Counted from the stretch's first letter, positions 1 to 6,170 are shown. The stretch is DNA of 13,970 nt from Oscillospiraceae bacterium (GCA_014858325.1 RKCM01000165.1:1-13970), one strand, 5' to 3'. Notes: generated by a model from the sequence alone, not told the origin. Program-made: numbers and translations.

Positions 1-178
1 GGAGCTGGAGCGGCAGGGCCTTGTCTGCATCATCGCCCCGGACAGCACCGAGGGAATGTCCACCCTGACCAAGAACCGCGCCGGCCTTGAAAAAATGTAC
101 GCCAAAGGCAAACAGGACGCCGAAGCGCTGGTGCGGTGGATGCAAAACACCAAACAAAATGAATCGGTGAGCGCCTAG
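1..178 (+). CDS. C-terminal end of a probable patatin-like phospholipase (partial)
   Basis: An open frame enters from the left edge in frame 2 and ends at TAG (176-178), giving 58 visible residues. The segment GLVCIIAPDSTEGMSTLTKN, followed by an L-x-x-M-Y-x-x-G-x-x-D-A pattern, matches the end of bacterial patatin-like (YjjU-type) phospholipases. In that family an 'I.P' strand is followed by a helix in which the protein's last 'Y..G..DA' is conserved. The catalytic Ser-Asp dyad lies off the window, so activity cannot be judged. Known for the family: serine acyl-hydrolases acting on membrane lipids. Inferred here from a short C-terminal stretch only. The first terminator downstream (245-280) could end this transcript. 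Confidence 0.55.
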   Translation, partial: ELERQGLVCIIAPDSTEGMSTLTKNRAGLEKMYAKGKQDAEALVRWMQNTKQNESVSA

Positions 179-200
179 AGATGAAACCCGTTCACTCCCC

Positions 201-229
201 TTGACAATTTCTACCCAAAGCACTATAAT
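201..229 (+). promoter_or_regulatory. Perfect-consensus SigA promoter
   Basis: TTGACA (201-206), a 17-bp spacer and TATAAT (224-229) match the housekeeping consensus at all twelve positions. The start of transcription is expected near 236. The first thing transcribed is a terminator hairpin (245-280), then a structured leader, then the 67-aa membrane protein at 408. Confidence 0.85.
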
Positions 230-244
230 AACCTCAACACAGAC

Positions 245-280
245 AAAGGAGCCTGGAGCGGTATCGCTCTGGGCTTTTTT
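245..280 (+). terminator. Intrinsic terminator / attenuator just after the promoter
   Basis: GCCTGGAGCG (251-260) pairs with CGCTCTGGGC (265-274) around a GTAT loop, with two G-U wobbles. The stem can extend through A/U and G-U pairs into the T-run at 275-280, and more T-rich sequence follows. It may terminate the phospholipase gene. It also lies in the leader driven by the promoter at 201-229, so it could attenuate the downstream small gene or define an RNA of about 45 nt. Confidence 0.7.
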
Positions 281-293
281 GTATTTTGTTGTT

Positions 294-326
294 CTGCTGC
301 GGACAGATAGAGGAGGCCCGCAGCAG
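294..326 (+). other. Leader hairpin holding an AGGAGG in its loop
   Basis: CTGCTGCGG (294-302) pairs perfectly with CCGCAGCAG (318-326). The 15-nt loop contains AGGAGG (311-316), a perfect Shine-Dalgarno core with no start codon at normal spacing after it. A second GC-rich hairpin (GCGGA, loop, TCCGC, with flanking GCCCG/CGGGC) follows within about 345-377. Function is unknown. Confidence 0.45.
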
Positions 327-407
327 AGGATAGGAAACATCAGTCGGCCCGCCGCAGCGGAAACGTGTCCGCCGGGCAGGGCAAAAATGGAAAAGGGGCG
401 TTTCAGA

Positions 408-611
408 ATGTACGATCGGAAATGTGATGTGGATATTCGCCTGCTGGGCTGCGCTTTGGTGCTGCTGGTAATGGCACTGCTCACCATCCATACCGGCCTT
501 GCCAAAAAGGCTGTGGCCGCAGCGGCCGATCCCGCGCCTGCCGCCGTCGTCAGCACCCAGGACACCCGTCTGTCCGAGGATGCGGGCAGCGTTCGGTATA
601 CCCATCTGTAA
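408..611 (+). CDS. Small single-pass membrane protein, unknown function (67 aa)
   Basis: The ATG at 408 is preceded by AAAAGGGGCG (391-400), a usable ribosome site about 8 nt away. An upstream ATG at 387 is possible but lacks a site. The protein has a short polar N-terminus, one hydrophobic segment (about residues 12-30), an Ala-rich stretch (about 33-47), then a polar tail ending in YTHL. No domain is recognised. It is expressed, if at all, from the promoter at 201-229 through the attenuator, and it ends before the terminator at 643-684. It converges with the holin gene on the other strand. A real gene is likely because of promoter, site, ORF and terminator, but no homology is recalled. Confidence 0.5.
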   Translation: MYDRKCDVDIRLLGCALVLLVMALLTIHTGLAKKAVAAAADPAPAAVVSTQDTRLSEDAGSVRYTHL

Positions 612-642
612 CACACAGCCGCATTCGATCCTGCGCATCAAG

Positions 643-684
643 CAGCGCCCCGGGGCATGGGAAAGGCTCCGGGGCGCTGTTTTT
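643..684 (+). terminator. Intrinsic terminator of the small membrane-protein gene
   Basis: CAGCGCCCCGG (643-653) pairs perfectly with CCGGGGCGCTG (669-679), an 11-bp stem followed by TTTTTGTTT. The T-run is only on the plus strand, so it serves rightward transcription. The stop codon of the leftward holin gene (687-689) touches its tail. Confidence 0.85.
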
Positions 685-686
685 GT

Positions 687-938
687 TTACTTCTGCTTCA
701 ACTGGTTCAGATACCCATCCGCTTCAATGGCTTCCGGCGTAAAGCTGTTGTTCTCCCACCAGCTCACCAGCGCCGCCGCCATGGTCAGGCCGGTGCTCAC
801 CAGCTGTTCCAGCTGGGCGGATTCAATGGGCAGCACCGCGTGGCCGGTGGCGCTCAGCAGCTGGTTGGTCAGGGCCAGCGCCAGCGCGGCGGTGCGGGCC
901 AGGGTGGACGCCGAGATCTTGTGGTTCTTTTTCTTCAT
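687..938 (-). CDS. Phage-type holin (83 aa)
   Basis: Holins make lesions in the cell membrane that let an endolysin reach the wall. The start chosen is the ATG at 938-936, because AGGAGA lies 7 nt upstream; an ATG at 944 is too close to that site. The protein begins with a basic MKKKNHK. It has a hydrophobic segment at about residues 13-31 with ALALALTNQLLSATG, and a second at about 48-61. It ends with WWENNSFTPEAIEAD (residues 60-74), a signature of SPP1-type holins of Gram-positive phages. It is the last gene of a three-gene leftward cassette, 31 bp after the endolysin stop. No terminator with a T-run is seen after it on this strand. The family call is from remembered consensus. Confidence 0.85.
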   Translation of the reverse strand: MKKKNHKISASTLARTAALALALTNQLLSATGHAVLPIESAQLEQLVSTGLTMAAALVSWWENNSFTPEAIEADGYLNQLKQK

Positions 939-969
939 AAGCATTCTCCTCTCTTCTCTAAGGTATGTG

Positions 970-1383
970 TCAGCCCGTCCAGCGGGCCTTCGTGGGGCGG
1001 ACGTCAAGGTGCACCCAGCCGCGGGGGCGGCCTCTGCGGGGCGGATACCGCCCAATGCCGCCCCGCCCGGGCAGCAGCGTCTCCGCAAAGGCAGCGGCCT
1101 GTTCCACCGGGACGCCTTCGACCCGGATATCCGCCGCCCGCCCGTAGAGGTGCTGGCTGTGGGGCGAGGCTCCGGCGGTGCGGGCGTTGTGGGCGGCAGT
1201 GCGGAACCCGCTGGTGACGACCACGGGCCTGCCAAAGTGGAGCCGGAGCACTTCCAGCAGCGTCACCAGCTCGTCGTCGATAAAGATGGGGTCACTGCCA
1301 TCGGCGCAGGCAAACTCCCGGGCCTTGAAATGGGCGCTCAGGGGCGTGTCTCCTTCCCGGCTGCGGGAGTAGACGTGCAGCAT
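970..1383 (-). CDS. Phage endolysin, peptidase M15 family (137 aa)
   Basis: A zinc D-Ala-D-Ala carboxypeptidase-type fold that cuts peptidoglycan peptides. Visible zinc and catalytic motifs are SQHLYGRAAD (H78 and D85) and WVHLDVR (H125, with D127 adjacent), preceded by the typical VVVTSGFRTAAHN strand-turn (about residues 54-66). The N-terminal LSAHFKAREFAC is also usual for the M15_3 group. The ATG at 1383 was chosen because GGAGG lies 9 nt upstream; a GTG at 1389 overlaps the previous stop but is only 3 nt from that site. There is no signal peptide, so release needs the neighbouring holin. It is tightly packed after the tail-like gene, as in phage lysis modules. Confidence 0.88.
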   Translation of the reverse strand: MLHVYSRSREGDTPLSAHFKAREFACADGSDPIFIDDELVTLLEVLRLHFGRPVVVTSGFRTAAHNARTAGASPHSQHLYGRAADIRVEGVPVEQAAAFAETLLPGRGGIGRYPPRRGRPRGWVHLDVRPTKARWTG

Positions 1384-1385
1384 CG

Positions 1386-1991
1386 TCACGCACCTCCCAG
1401 CATACCCTTCAGCTCGTTGGCGTAGCTCTCGGCCTGCAGGGCTGCGGCCTCGGCGCGGCTGGCGTAGGAGTTGGACATGGAGCTGTTGGACGCCGCCTGC
1501 CGCGCGGCGGCGCGGGTCTGGGTCAGGTACTTCTGGGCACTCGCCTCGCTGGCAGCGGCGCTCTGGGCGCTCTGAGCCGCCGCGTTGGCGTTGGCCGCCA
1601 CCTGTGCCACAAACTGCTCGTACACGCTGGGGGAGGGGGCCTCCTCGGTGCCATCCAGCGGCAGGATGCCGTGCACGTCATAGCGGCCCGGGCGGGTGTA
1701 GGCGGCGTAGCCGTTGCCGTCCGTCGCTGCCAGCATCCACTCGCCCGCCGCCCAGCCGGTAAAGCTGCGGCCCACTGTCACCTCGCCGCCTGCGCCCAGC
1801 GGGATGGGCACTGCCAGCGTGCCGTCGCAGTGCTTGATGTGCAGCGTCACGGCGCACCCGGCCCACGCCTCCGGCAGCCGGAACGCCAGGGTGTCGATGC
1901 CCTCTGCGCTCTGTGCGCCCAGGTGCAGCCGGTGGGGCTGGGCGATGAATTCGGTGCCGCCGCAGTCCCGGGGAATCACTTGGATCTGCAT
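1386..1991 (-). CDS. Phage baseplate/tail-fibre-like structural protein (201 aa)
   Basis: The ATG at 1991 has AGGAG about 8 nt upstream; a longer open frame to 2039 has no site. Residues about 1-125 are beta-rich, with an N-terminal strand (MQIQVIPRD), a 'VTLHIKHCDGTLAVPI' stretch and a 'GEWMLAATDGNGYAAYTRPGRYDV' stretch, resembling the N-terminal domain of phage baseplate upper (BppU-like) proteins. Residues about 135-195 are Ala/Ser/Gln-rich with heptad-like spacing, consistent with a trimeric coiled-coil shaft. There is no receptor-binding C-terminal domain, so it is shorter than most tail fibres. It is the first gene of the cassette with endolysin and holin. Phage origin is well supported by the neighbours; the exact structural role is inferred. 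Confidence 0.65.
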   Translation of the reverse strand: MQIQVIPRDCGGTEFIAQPHRLHLGAQSAEGIDTLAFRLPEAWAGCAVTLHIKHCDGTLAVPIPLGAGGEVTVGRSFTGWAAGEWMLAATDGNGYAAYTRPGRYDVHGILPLDGTEEAPSPSVYEQFVAQVAANANAAAQSAQSAAASEASAQKYLTQTRAAARQAASNSSMSNSYASRAEAAALQAESYANELKGMLGGA

Positions 1992-2079
1992 GGAAAATCT
2001 CCTTTCTTTTTTGCGTTTCGCTTTCGGTGCCTTTATCATACCGCAGGGCGGCGCGGTGCGGAAGGGCAGTCTTTTTTAT

Positions 2080-2227
2080 GGAAGTTTTGGCGCGTTCGGC
2101 ATTTTGCTAAAGGGAGTTTTTCAAAAGAAATTCGGCCTTATTTTTGGCCAAAAAATAAGCGCGAATTGCGCCGGAGTTTCTTTGAAAATCCGCTATTTGC
2201 AGAGGGTTTGCGGCTGCCGAAACTCCC
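2080..2227. repeat. Long imperfect inverted repeat (about 150 bp)
   Basis: The innermost arms are CTTATTTTT/AAAAAATAAG around GGCC (2137-2159). The next are GGAGTTTTTCAAAAGAAATTCGG-like sequence, split as 2113-2130 and 2131-2135, against 2171-2191. The outermost are GGAAGTTTTGGC (2080-2091) against GCCGAAACTCCC (2216-2227). An extra GCGCGAATTGCGC lies on the right arm. Arms match imperfectly and contain unequal spacers, as in a decayed palindrome or MITE/REP-like element. It lies upstream of the leftward phage cassette and could also form a leader hairpin. Confidence 0.5.
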
Positions 2228-2261
2228 GCAGAACCCGGCAGAGAACGCCCGGGAAACAAAA

Positions 2262-2289
2262 ATTAAATGTTAAAAATTTATGAACGCAA
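2262..2289 (-). promoter_or_regulatory. Possible leftward promoter for the phage cassette
   Basis: Read on the minus strand: TTGCGT (2289-2284), a 16-bp spacer and TTTAAT (2267-2262). The -10 matches 5 of 6, the -35 only 3 of 6. A transcript would carry the long palindrome (2080-2227) in its leader before the tail-like gene. An alternative TATGAT lies nearer at 2040-2035 but has a poor -35. Weak evidence. Confidence 0.25.
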
Positions 2290-2411
2290 ACGACAATTAT
2301 TTTGCGCAAAAATCGGAAAGAAACGATCGAAAACCCAGAGAATCGAAGAAAACACTGTGCAATCTGCACAAAAAAGAATGACAAGAAACTATCAAACTCC
2401 GACCCGCCGAT

Positions 2412-2440
2412 TTGACAAATCGGTTTCCGTCTGCTAAAAT
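2412..2440 (+). promoter_or_regulatory. Strong SigA promoter of the G5/3D-domain gene
   Basis: TTGACA (2412-2417), 17 bp, TAAAAT (2435-2440), with an extended -10 TG at 2432-2433. Start of transcription is expected near 2447, leaving a leader of about 160 nt. A small inverted repeat, TGTGCA (2356-2361) and TGCACA (2365-2370), lies some 40 bp upstream and might be an operator. Confidence 0.8.
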
Positions 2441-2446
2441 AATGCC

Positions 2447-2607
2447 CGCGCAACGATCCAAGAGACGTTGCAGCGTATAAATTTCACAAAAGCGAAGTGA
2501 AATGCCGTCCTGTGTACGGCCCCTTTGCGCGGCCTTTTGCCGCGCTGCGCGGGGAAGCGGCAGCCGCCCTTTCCCTGCGCCATCCCAAAATCTGAAAAAG
2601 AGAGGAG
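2447..2607 (+). other. Structured leader of tandem hairpins
   Basis: Hairpins follow one another: GCAACG/CGTTGC (2450-2455, 2466-2471); ATTTCAC/GTGAAAT (2481-2487, 2497-2503); GCCGT/ACGGC (2504-2508, 2516-2520); GCGCGGC/GCCGCGC (2527-2533, 2539-2545); and a composite stem (2547-2580) with GCGC ends, GGGAA/TTCCC and GCGG/CCGC. None has a clear T-run. It does not match any riboswitch consensus I can recall, including the c-di-AMP (ydaO) class often found before wall-remodelling genes. A candidate cis-regulatory RNA. Confidence 0.5.
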
Positions 2608-3666
2608 TTGTCTCGTATCGCTTCCGTCAAAATTCAAAATGCATCGGACCGCACCCCTGCGGTCACTCACCGTGTGCTGGCGTTCTGCGTCATGGCGGCG
2701 TGCCTTGTGTTCACGCTGGCTGTGACCGCCGCGAATCTGCGGCTGACTTACGTCACCGACTCCCACGGTGCGCGGCAAGTCGTCCTCACCTCTTCCGAGA
2801 GTGACGCCGCCCGCGTTATGAGCCTTTCCGGCATCCAGGCCGGGGAGGACGACCACGTCTACTACACCGCGTTCAGCGGCAGCCTTGCCTCCCTGAACAT
2901 CGAGCGGGCCTTCGCCGTCAAGATCCAGGCCGATGACCAGGAGTATTCGGTGAACATGGCCGTTGGCACCGTGGCCGACGCGCTGGAAAAAGCCGGCATC
3001 ACCCTCGACGCCGACGATTACACCGAGCCCAGCCTCGACAGCCTCGTCACCGTGGGCAGCAAGATCACCGTCCACCGGGTGGATTATCAGGATAAGGTGG
3101 AGACCCAGACCATTCCCTACCAGACGGAGTATGTCTACACCAGTCTCTACTTCCGCAACACCGGCCGCACCACCACCCTGCAGCATGGCGCAGAGGGCGA
3201 GCAGACCGTCACCACCCGCGAGCGCTATGTGGACGGCGAGCTGGAAAACAGCATGGTGGTGGACGTCACCACCAATTCCGCCCCCACCAGCCACGTCATC
3301 AAAACCTACGGGGCCGGTGCGCCCGTTTCGCCACTTACCGGGCCGGACGGCACCACCAACGCGCCCTCTTCCTACAGCCAGGTGCTGACGGGCAAGGCCA
3401 CGGGCTATTATTCCAAGGGCGGCAAGGGCTCGTCGGGCCTGGGCCTGGGCTACGGCACCGTGGCTGTGGACCCCAGCGTCATCCCCTACGGCACCCTGCT
3501 GTATATCACCTCCACCGACGGCAGCTTCGTCTATGGCTATGCCGTCGCCACCGATACCGGCATTGCGGTCCAGAAGGGCCAGATCCTCGTGGATCTGTTC
3601 TATGAGACCTACGCCGAGTCGGTCATCAACGGAGCCATCCAGGTCAACGTTTATGTCGTTGGCTGA
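2608..3666 (+). CDS. Membrane-anchored DUF348/G5/3D-domain cell-wall protein
   Basis: A YabE/RpfB-like surface protein; in this family the 3D (three-aspartate) domain is a transglycosylase-like fold acting on peptidoglycan. Domains: cytoplasmic basic N-terminus, one TM or uncleaved signal (about residues 23-45), DUF348-like repeat (about 83-120, ending in a VADALEKAGI helix), G5 domain (about 150-235, with repeated ET/Q..IPY and T..ERYVDGE strands), linker, then a C-terminal 3D domain (about 258-352). The three aspartates lie in AVDPSVIPYGT, AVATDTG and VDLFY, all present. The start is TTG at 2608, the only start codon in frame before the TM segment, but AGAGGAG abuts it with no spacer, so the true start is uncertain. 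It has its own promoter, structured leader and terminator. Confidence 0.88.
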   Translation: MSRIASVKIQNASDRTPAVTHRVLAFCVMAACLVFTLAVTAANLRLTYVTDSHGARQVVLTSSESDAARVMSLSGIQAGEDDHVYYTAFSGSLASLNIERAFAVKIQADDQEYSVNMAVGTVADALEKAGITLDADDYTEPSLDSLVTVGSKITVHRVDYQDKVETQTIPYQTEYVYTSLYFRNTGRTTTLQHGAEGEQTVTTRERYVDGELENSMVVDVTTNSAPTSHVIKTYGAGAPVSPLTGPDGTTNAPSSYSQVLTGKATGYYSKGGKGSSGLGLGYGTVAVDPSVIPYGTLLYITSTDGSFVYGYAVATDTGIAVQKGQILVDLFYETYAESVINGAIQVNVYVVG

Positions 3667-3697
3667 GCCCTGCACAAAATAAAGTCAGAATGCCGGA

Positions 3698-3755
3698 GCG
3701 TCCGCTCCCTTTCCCGCGAAGAATGCGGCGAAAGGGAACGGGCGCTTTTCTTTTT
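3698..3755 (+). terminator. Intrinsic terminator of the 3D-domain gene
   Basis: A long GC-rich stem: the left arm GCG.CCG..CCCTTTC (3698-3712) pairs with GAAAGGG..CGG.CGC (about 3730-3745). CGC/GCG pairs at the tip, and TTTTCTTTTT follows (3746-3755). It isolates the glycogen operon from the upstream gene. Confidence 0.85.
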
Positions 3756-3882
3756 GTAAAATTCTGCAAAATTTTGTCAGATTGTCCTAGAAAACTCGCA
3801 AAGAATTGGGTATCCTGTATAGTTCGGAGAAAAAAGCGGGAAAAGATTATAGTACATTTTCTGGAAAAAAACGTAAAAAGTC

Positions 3883-3914
3883 TTGAAAAATGAAGCGGAA
3901 TTTCTTAATATAAT
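3883..3914 (+). promoter_or_regulatory. Probable promoter of the glg operon
   Basis: TTGAAA (3883-3888) lies 20 bp before a perfect TATAAT (3909-3914). With the usual 17-bp spacer the -10 would be TAATAT (3906-3911). The long spacer with the perfect -10 suggests either use of the overlapping -10 or dependence on an activator. The surrounding 3756-3925 stretch is AT-rich with no gene. Confidence 0.6.
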
Positions 3915-3928
3915 AGAGTAAAAGGTAT

Positions 3929-3947
3929 TCGGCTGCCTTACAGCCGA
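3929..3947 (+). other. Hairpin near the 5' end of the glg transcript
   Basis: TCGGCTG (3929-3935) pairs perfectly with CAGCCGA (3941-3947) around CCTTA. It starts about 8 nt after the expected transcript start and ends 4 nt before the glgB ribosome site GGGAGGGAG (3951-3959). It could stabilise the mRNA or influence initiation. Confidence 0.6.
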
Positions 3948-3965
3948 TATGGGAGGGAGCTGTTT

Positions 3966-6152
3966 ATGAAACCGACGGAAGAAAAGATCCACAGCAGTCC
4001 ATCGGATCTGCCGGTGTATCTGTTCAAGCAGGGCAACAACTGCGAAGCCTACCGCTATTTTGGTGCGCACATGGAGCAGCGGGCCGGGGAGACAGGCGTG
4101 GTGTTCCGCGTCTGGGCGCCGCATGCCGTGGCCATCAGTGTGGTGGGCGATTTTAATAGCTGGAAACCCGGGAGCCACCCCATGCGCAAGGTGGACGGCG
4201 ACTCCATCTGGGAGCTGTTCATCCCCGGGATGAAAGAATACGACGTCTACAAATACTGCGTCACCACCCGTGCGGGCGATCTGGTCTATAAGGCCGATCC
4301 CTATGCCTTCCACGCCGAGACCCGGCCGTCCAACGGCAGCAAGGTCTACGACCTGAACGGCTTTGTCTGGCACGATGCAGCCTGGCAGACCGCCCAGAAA
4401 AAGGCCGACGTCATCAACGGCCCCATGAACATCTACGAGATGCACGCGGGCAGCTGGAAGACCAAAGAGGGCAACATCCCCTACAACTACTCCGAGCTGG
4501 CCGACCAGCTCATCCCCTACATCACCGAGATGGGCTACACCCACGTGGAGCTGCTGCCCGTCATGGAGTATCCCTTCGATGGCAGCTGGGGCTATCAGGT
4601 CACGGGCTATTTTGCCCCCACCAGCCGCTACGGCACCCCCAAGGACCTGATGGCCTTTGTGGACAAGCTCCATGCCGCCGGCATCGGCGTCATCATGGAC
4701 TGGGTGCCCGCCCACTTCCCCAAGGATGCCTTCGGCCTGTACAACTTCGACGGCGAGCCCTGCTACGAGGACCCCAACCCCAAGCGCGGCGAGCACAAGG
4801 AGTGGGGCACCATGGTCTTCGACTTTGGCCGCAAGGAGGTCCAGAGCTTTTTGATCTCCAGCGCCCTCTACTGGCTGGAACAGTACCACATCGACGGCCT
4901 GCGGGTGGACGCTGTGGCCTCCATGCTGTATCTGGATTACAACCGCAAGCAGGGCGAGTGGGAGCCCAATAAGGACGGCGGCAAGGAGAACCTGGAAGCA
5001 GTGGCCTTCCTGCGCAAGCTCAACGATACCGTTCTGGGCCGCCACCCCCACAAGTACATGATCGCGGAGGAATCCACCGCCTGGCCCATGGTCACCAAAC
5101 CCGCCAGTGACGGCGGTCTCGGCTTCAACTTCAAGTGGAACATGGGCTGGATGAACGATATGCTCAGCTACATGAAGACCGACCCGCTCTTCCGCGCCGG
5201 CAACCACAACAAAGTCACCTTCAGCTTCTTCTATGCCTTCAGCGAAAACTTCGTGCTGCCCATCAGCCACGATGAGGTCGTCCACGGCAAGGGGAGCCTC
5301 ATCAACAAGATGCCCGGAGATTACGAGGCCAAATTTGCCAACCTCCGCACCTTCTTTGGCTACATGATGGCCCACCCCGGCAAGAAGCTGCTCTTTATGG
5401 GGCAGGAGTTCGGCCAGTTCACCGAGTGGAACGAGGCAAAGCAGCTGGACTGGATGCTGCTGGATTACGACAAGCACACCGAGCTGCAGTCCTACGTCAA
5501 GACCCTGAACCGCTTCTACAAAGAGCACCCGGCCTTCTGGCAGATCGACTACAGCTGGGAGGGCTTCCAGTGGATCGTCCCGGACGACTCCCAGCAGAGT
5601 GTCGTGGCCTTCCTGCGCAAGGACGCAAACGGCAAGCAGGTGCTGGTGGTCTGCAACTTCAACCCCGTCCTCCGCGAGGGCTATACCCTCGGCGCGCCGG
5701 TCTCCGGCACGTATAAAGAGCTGCTCAACAGCGACGACGAGGCCTTCGGCGGCGCAGGCACGGTCCACAACAAGGCCGTCCGCTCCAAGAAAAAGCCCCT
5801 CCACGGCTTTGAGCAGAGCATCACCATCACCCTGCCGCCCATGAGCACCCTCTACTTTGAGGTGCCGGTAAAACGCACCCGCAAATCTGCCGAGGAAAAG
5901 GCTGCCGAAGCCGCCGCGAAGGCCGCGAAGAAGCCCGCCCGCAAGACGGCAGCCAAGGCCAAGGCCGAGGAAAAGCCCAAGAAGCCCGCCGCAAAGCACG
6001 CGGCCAAGGCAAAAGCCGAGGCCCCGGAGCAGAAGGCCCCCGCCAAACGGGGCCGCAAACCCAAAGCAGCAGCACCCGCTGCGGAGACCGAGCCCGCTGC
6101 AAAGCCTGCCCGCAAGCCCCGCACCAAAAAAACGGCCGACGCCGAAAAATAA
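3966..6152 (+). CDS. glgB: 1,4-alpha-glucan branching enzyme with a histone-H1-like tail
   Basis: GH13 enzyme (cytosolic, glycogen branching) that cuts an alpha-1,4 glucan chain and re-attaches it as an alpha-1,6 branch. Domains: CBM48 (about residues 30-135, with VFRVWAPHA and VGDFNSW), catalytic barrel (about 150-530) and all-beta C-domain (to about 635). Catalytic residues are visible: nucleophile D315 (GLRVDAV), acid/base E368 (MIAEES) and D436 (ISHDEVVHGK). The GSWGYQVTGYFAP substrate motif is intact. The extra N1 domain of E. coli GlgB is missing. Oddity: residues 636-728 form a low-complexity tail of 93 residues with 24 Lys, 7 Arg, 32 Ala and 10 Pro, including KRGRKPK, beyond the usual end. 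The ATG has a strong site 6 nt upstream. First gene of the operon. Confidence 0.96.
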   Translation: MKPTEEKIHSSPSDLPVYLFKQGNNCEAYRYFGAHMEQRAGETGVVFRVWAPHAVAISVVGDFNSWKPGSHPMRKVDGDSIWELFIPGMKEYDVYKYCVTTRAGDLVYKADPYAFHAETRPSNGSKVYDLNGFVWHDAAWQTAQKKADVINGPMNIYEMHAGSWKTKEGNIPYNYSELADQLIPYITEMGYTHVELLPVMEYPFDGSWGYQVTGYFAPTSRYGTPKDLMAFVDKLHAAGIGVIMDWVPAHFPKDAFGLYNFDGEPCYEDPNPKRGEHKEWGTMVFDFGRKEVQSFLISSALYWLEQYHIDGLRVDAVASMLYLDYNRKQGEWEPNKDGGKENLEAVAFLRKLNDTVLGRHPHKYMIAEESTAWPMVTKPASDGGLGFNFKWNMGWMNDMLSYMKTDPLFRAGNHNKVTFSFFYAFSENFVLPISHDEVVHGKGSLINKMPGDYEAKFANLRTFFGYMMAHPGKKLLFMGQEFGQFTEWNEAKQLDWMLLDYDKHTELQSYVKTLNRFYKEHPAFWQIDYSWEGFQWIVPDDSQQSVVAFLRKDANGKQVLVVCNFNPVLREGYTLGAPVSGTYKELLNSDDEAFGGAGTVHNKAVRSKKKPLHGFEQSITITLPPMSTLYFEVPVKRTRKSAEEKAAEAAAKAAKKPARKTAAKAKAEEKPKKPAAKHAAKAKAEAPEQKAPAKRGRKPKAAAPAAETEPAAKPARKPRTKKTADAEK

Positions 6153-6170
6153 GCCTTTCAAACGTTATAC

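Noticed and set aside
201..407. Upstream extension of the 67-aa gene to a start at 201
   Set aside because: That start codon is the TTG of the -35 box itself, so it cannot be on the transcript; the reading would also run through a terminator and hairpins.
499..1425. Rightward frames of 308 and 186 codons across the phage cassette
   Set aside because: They are Arg/Ala/Pro-rich shadows of the holin and endolysin genes, which carry clear motifs on the other strand.
2193..2453. Minus-strand frame of 86 codons in the intergenic region
   Set aside because: Phe/Arg/Cys-rich with no ribosome site, overlapping the promoter and palindrome; composition is that of AT-rich non-coding DNA.
3777..6161. 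Open frame of 794 codons on the minus strand over the whole of glgB
   Set aside because: It is low-complexity Gly/Leu/Val/His-rich, has no ribosome site or family motif, and is explained by strong third-position GC bias of the sense gene. Similar long antisense frames lie over glgC/glgD, glgA and the atp genes.
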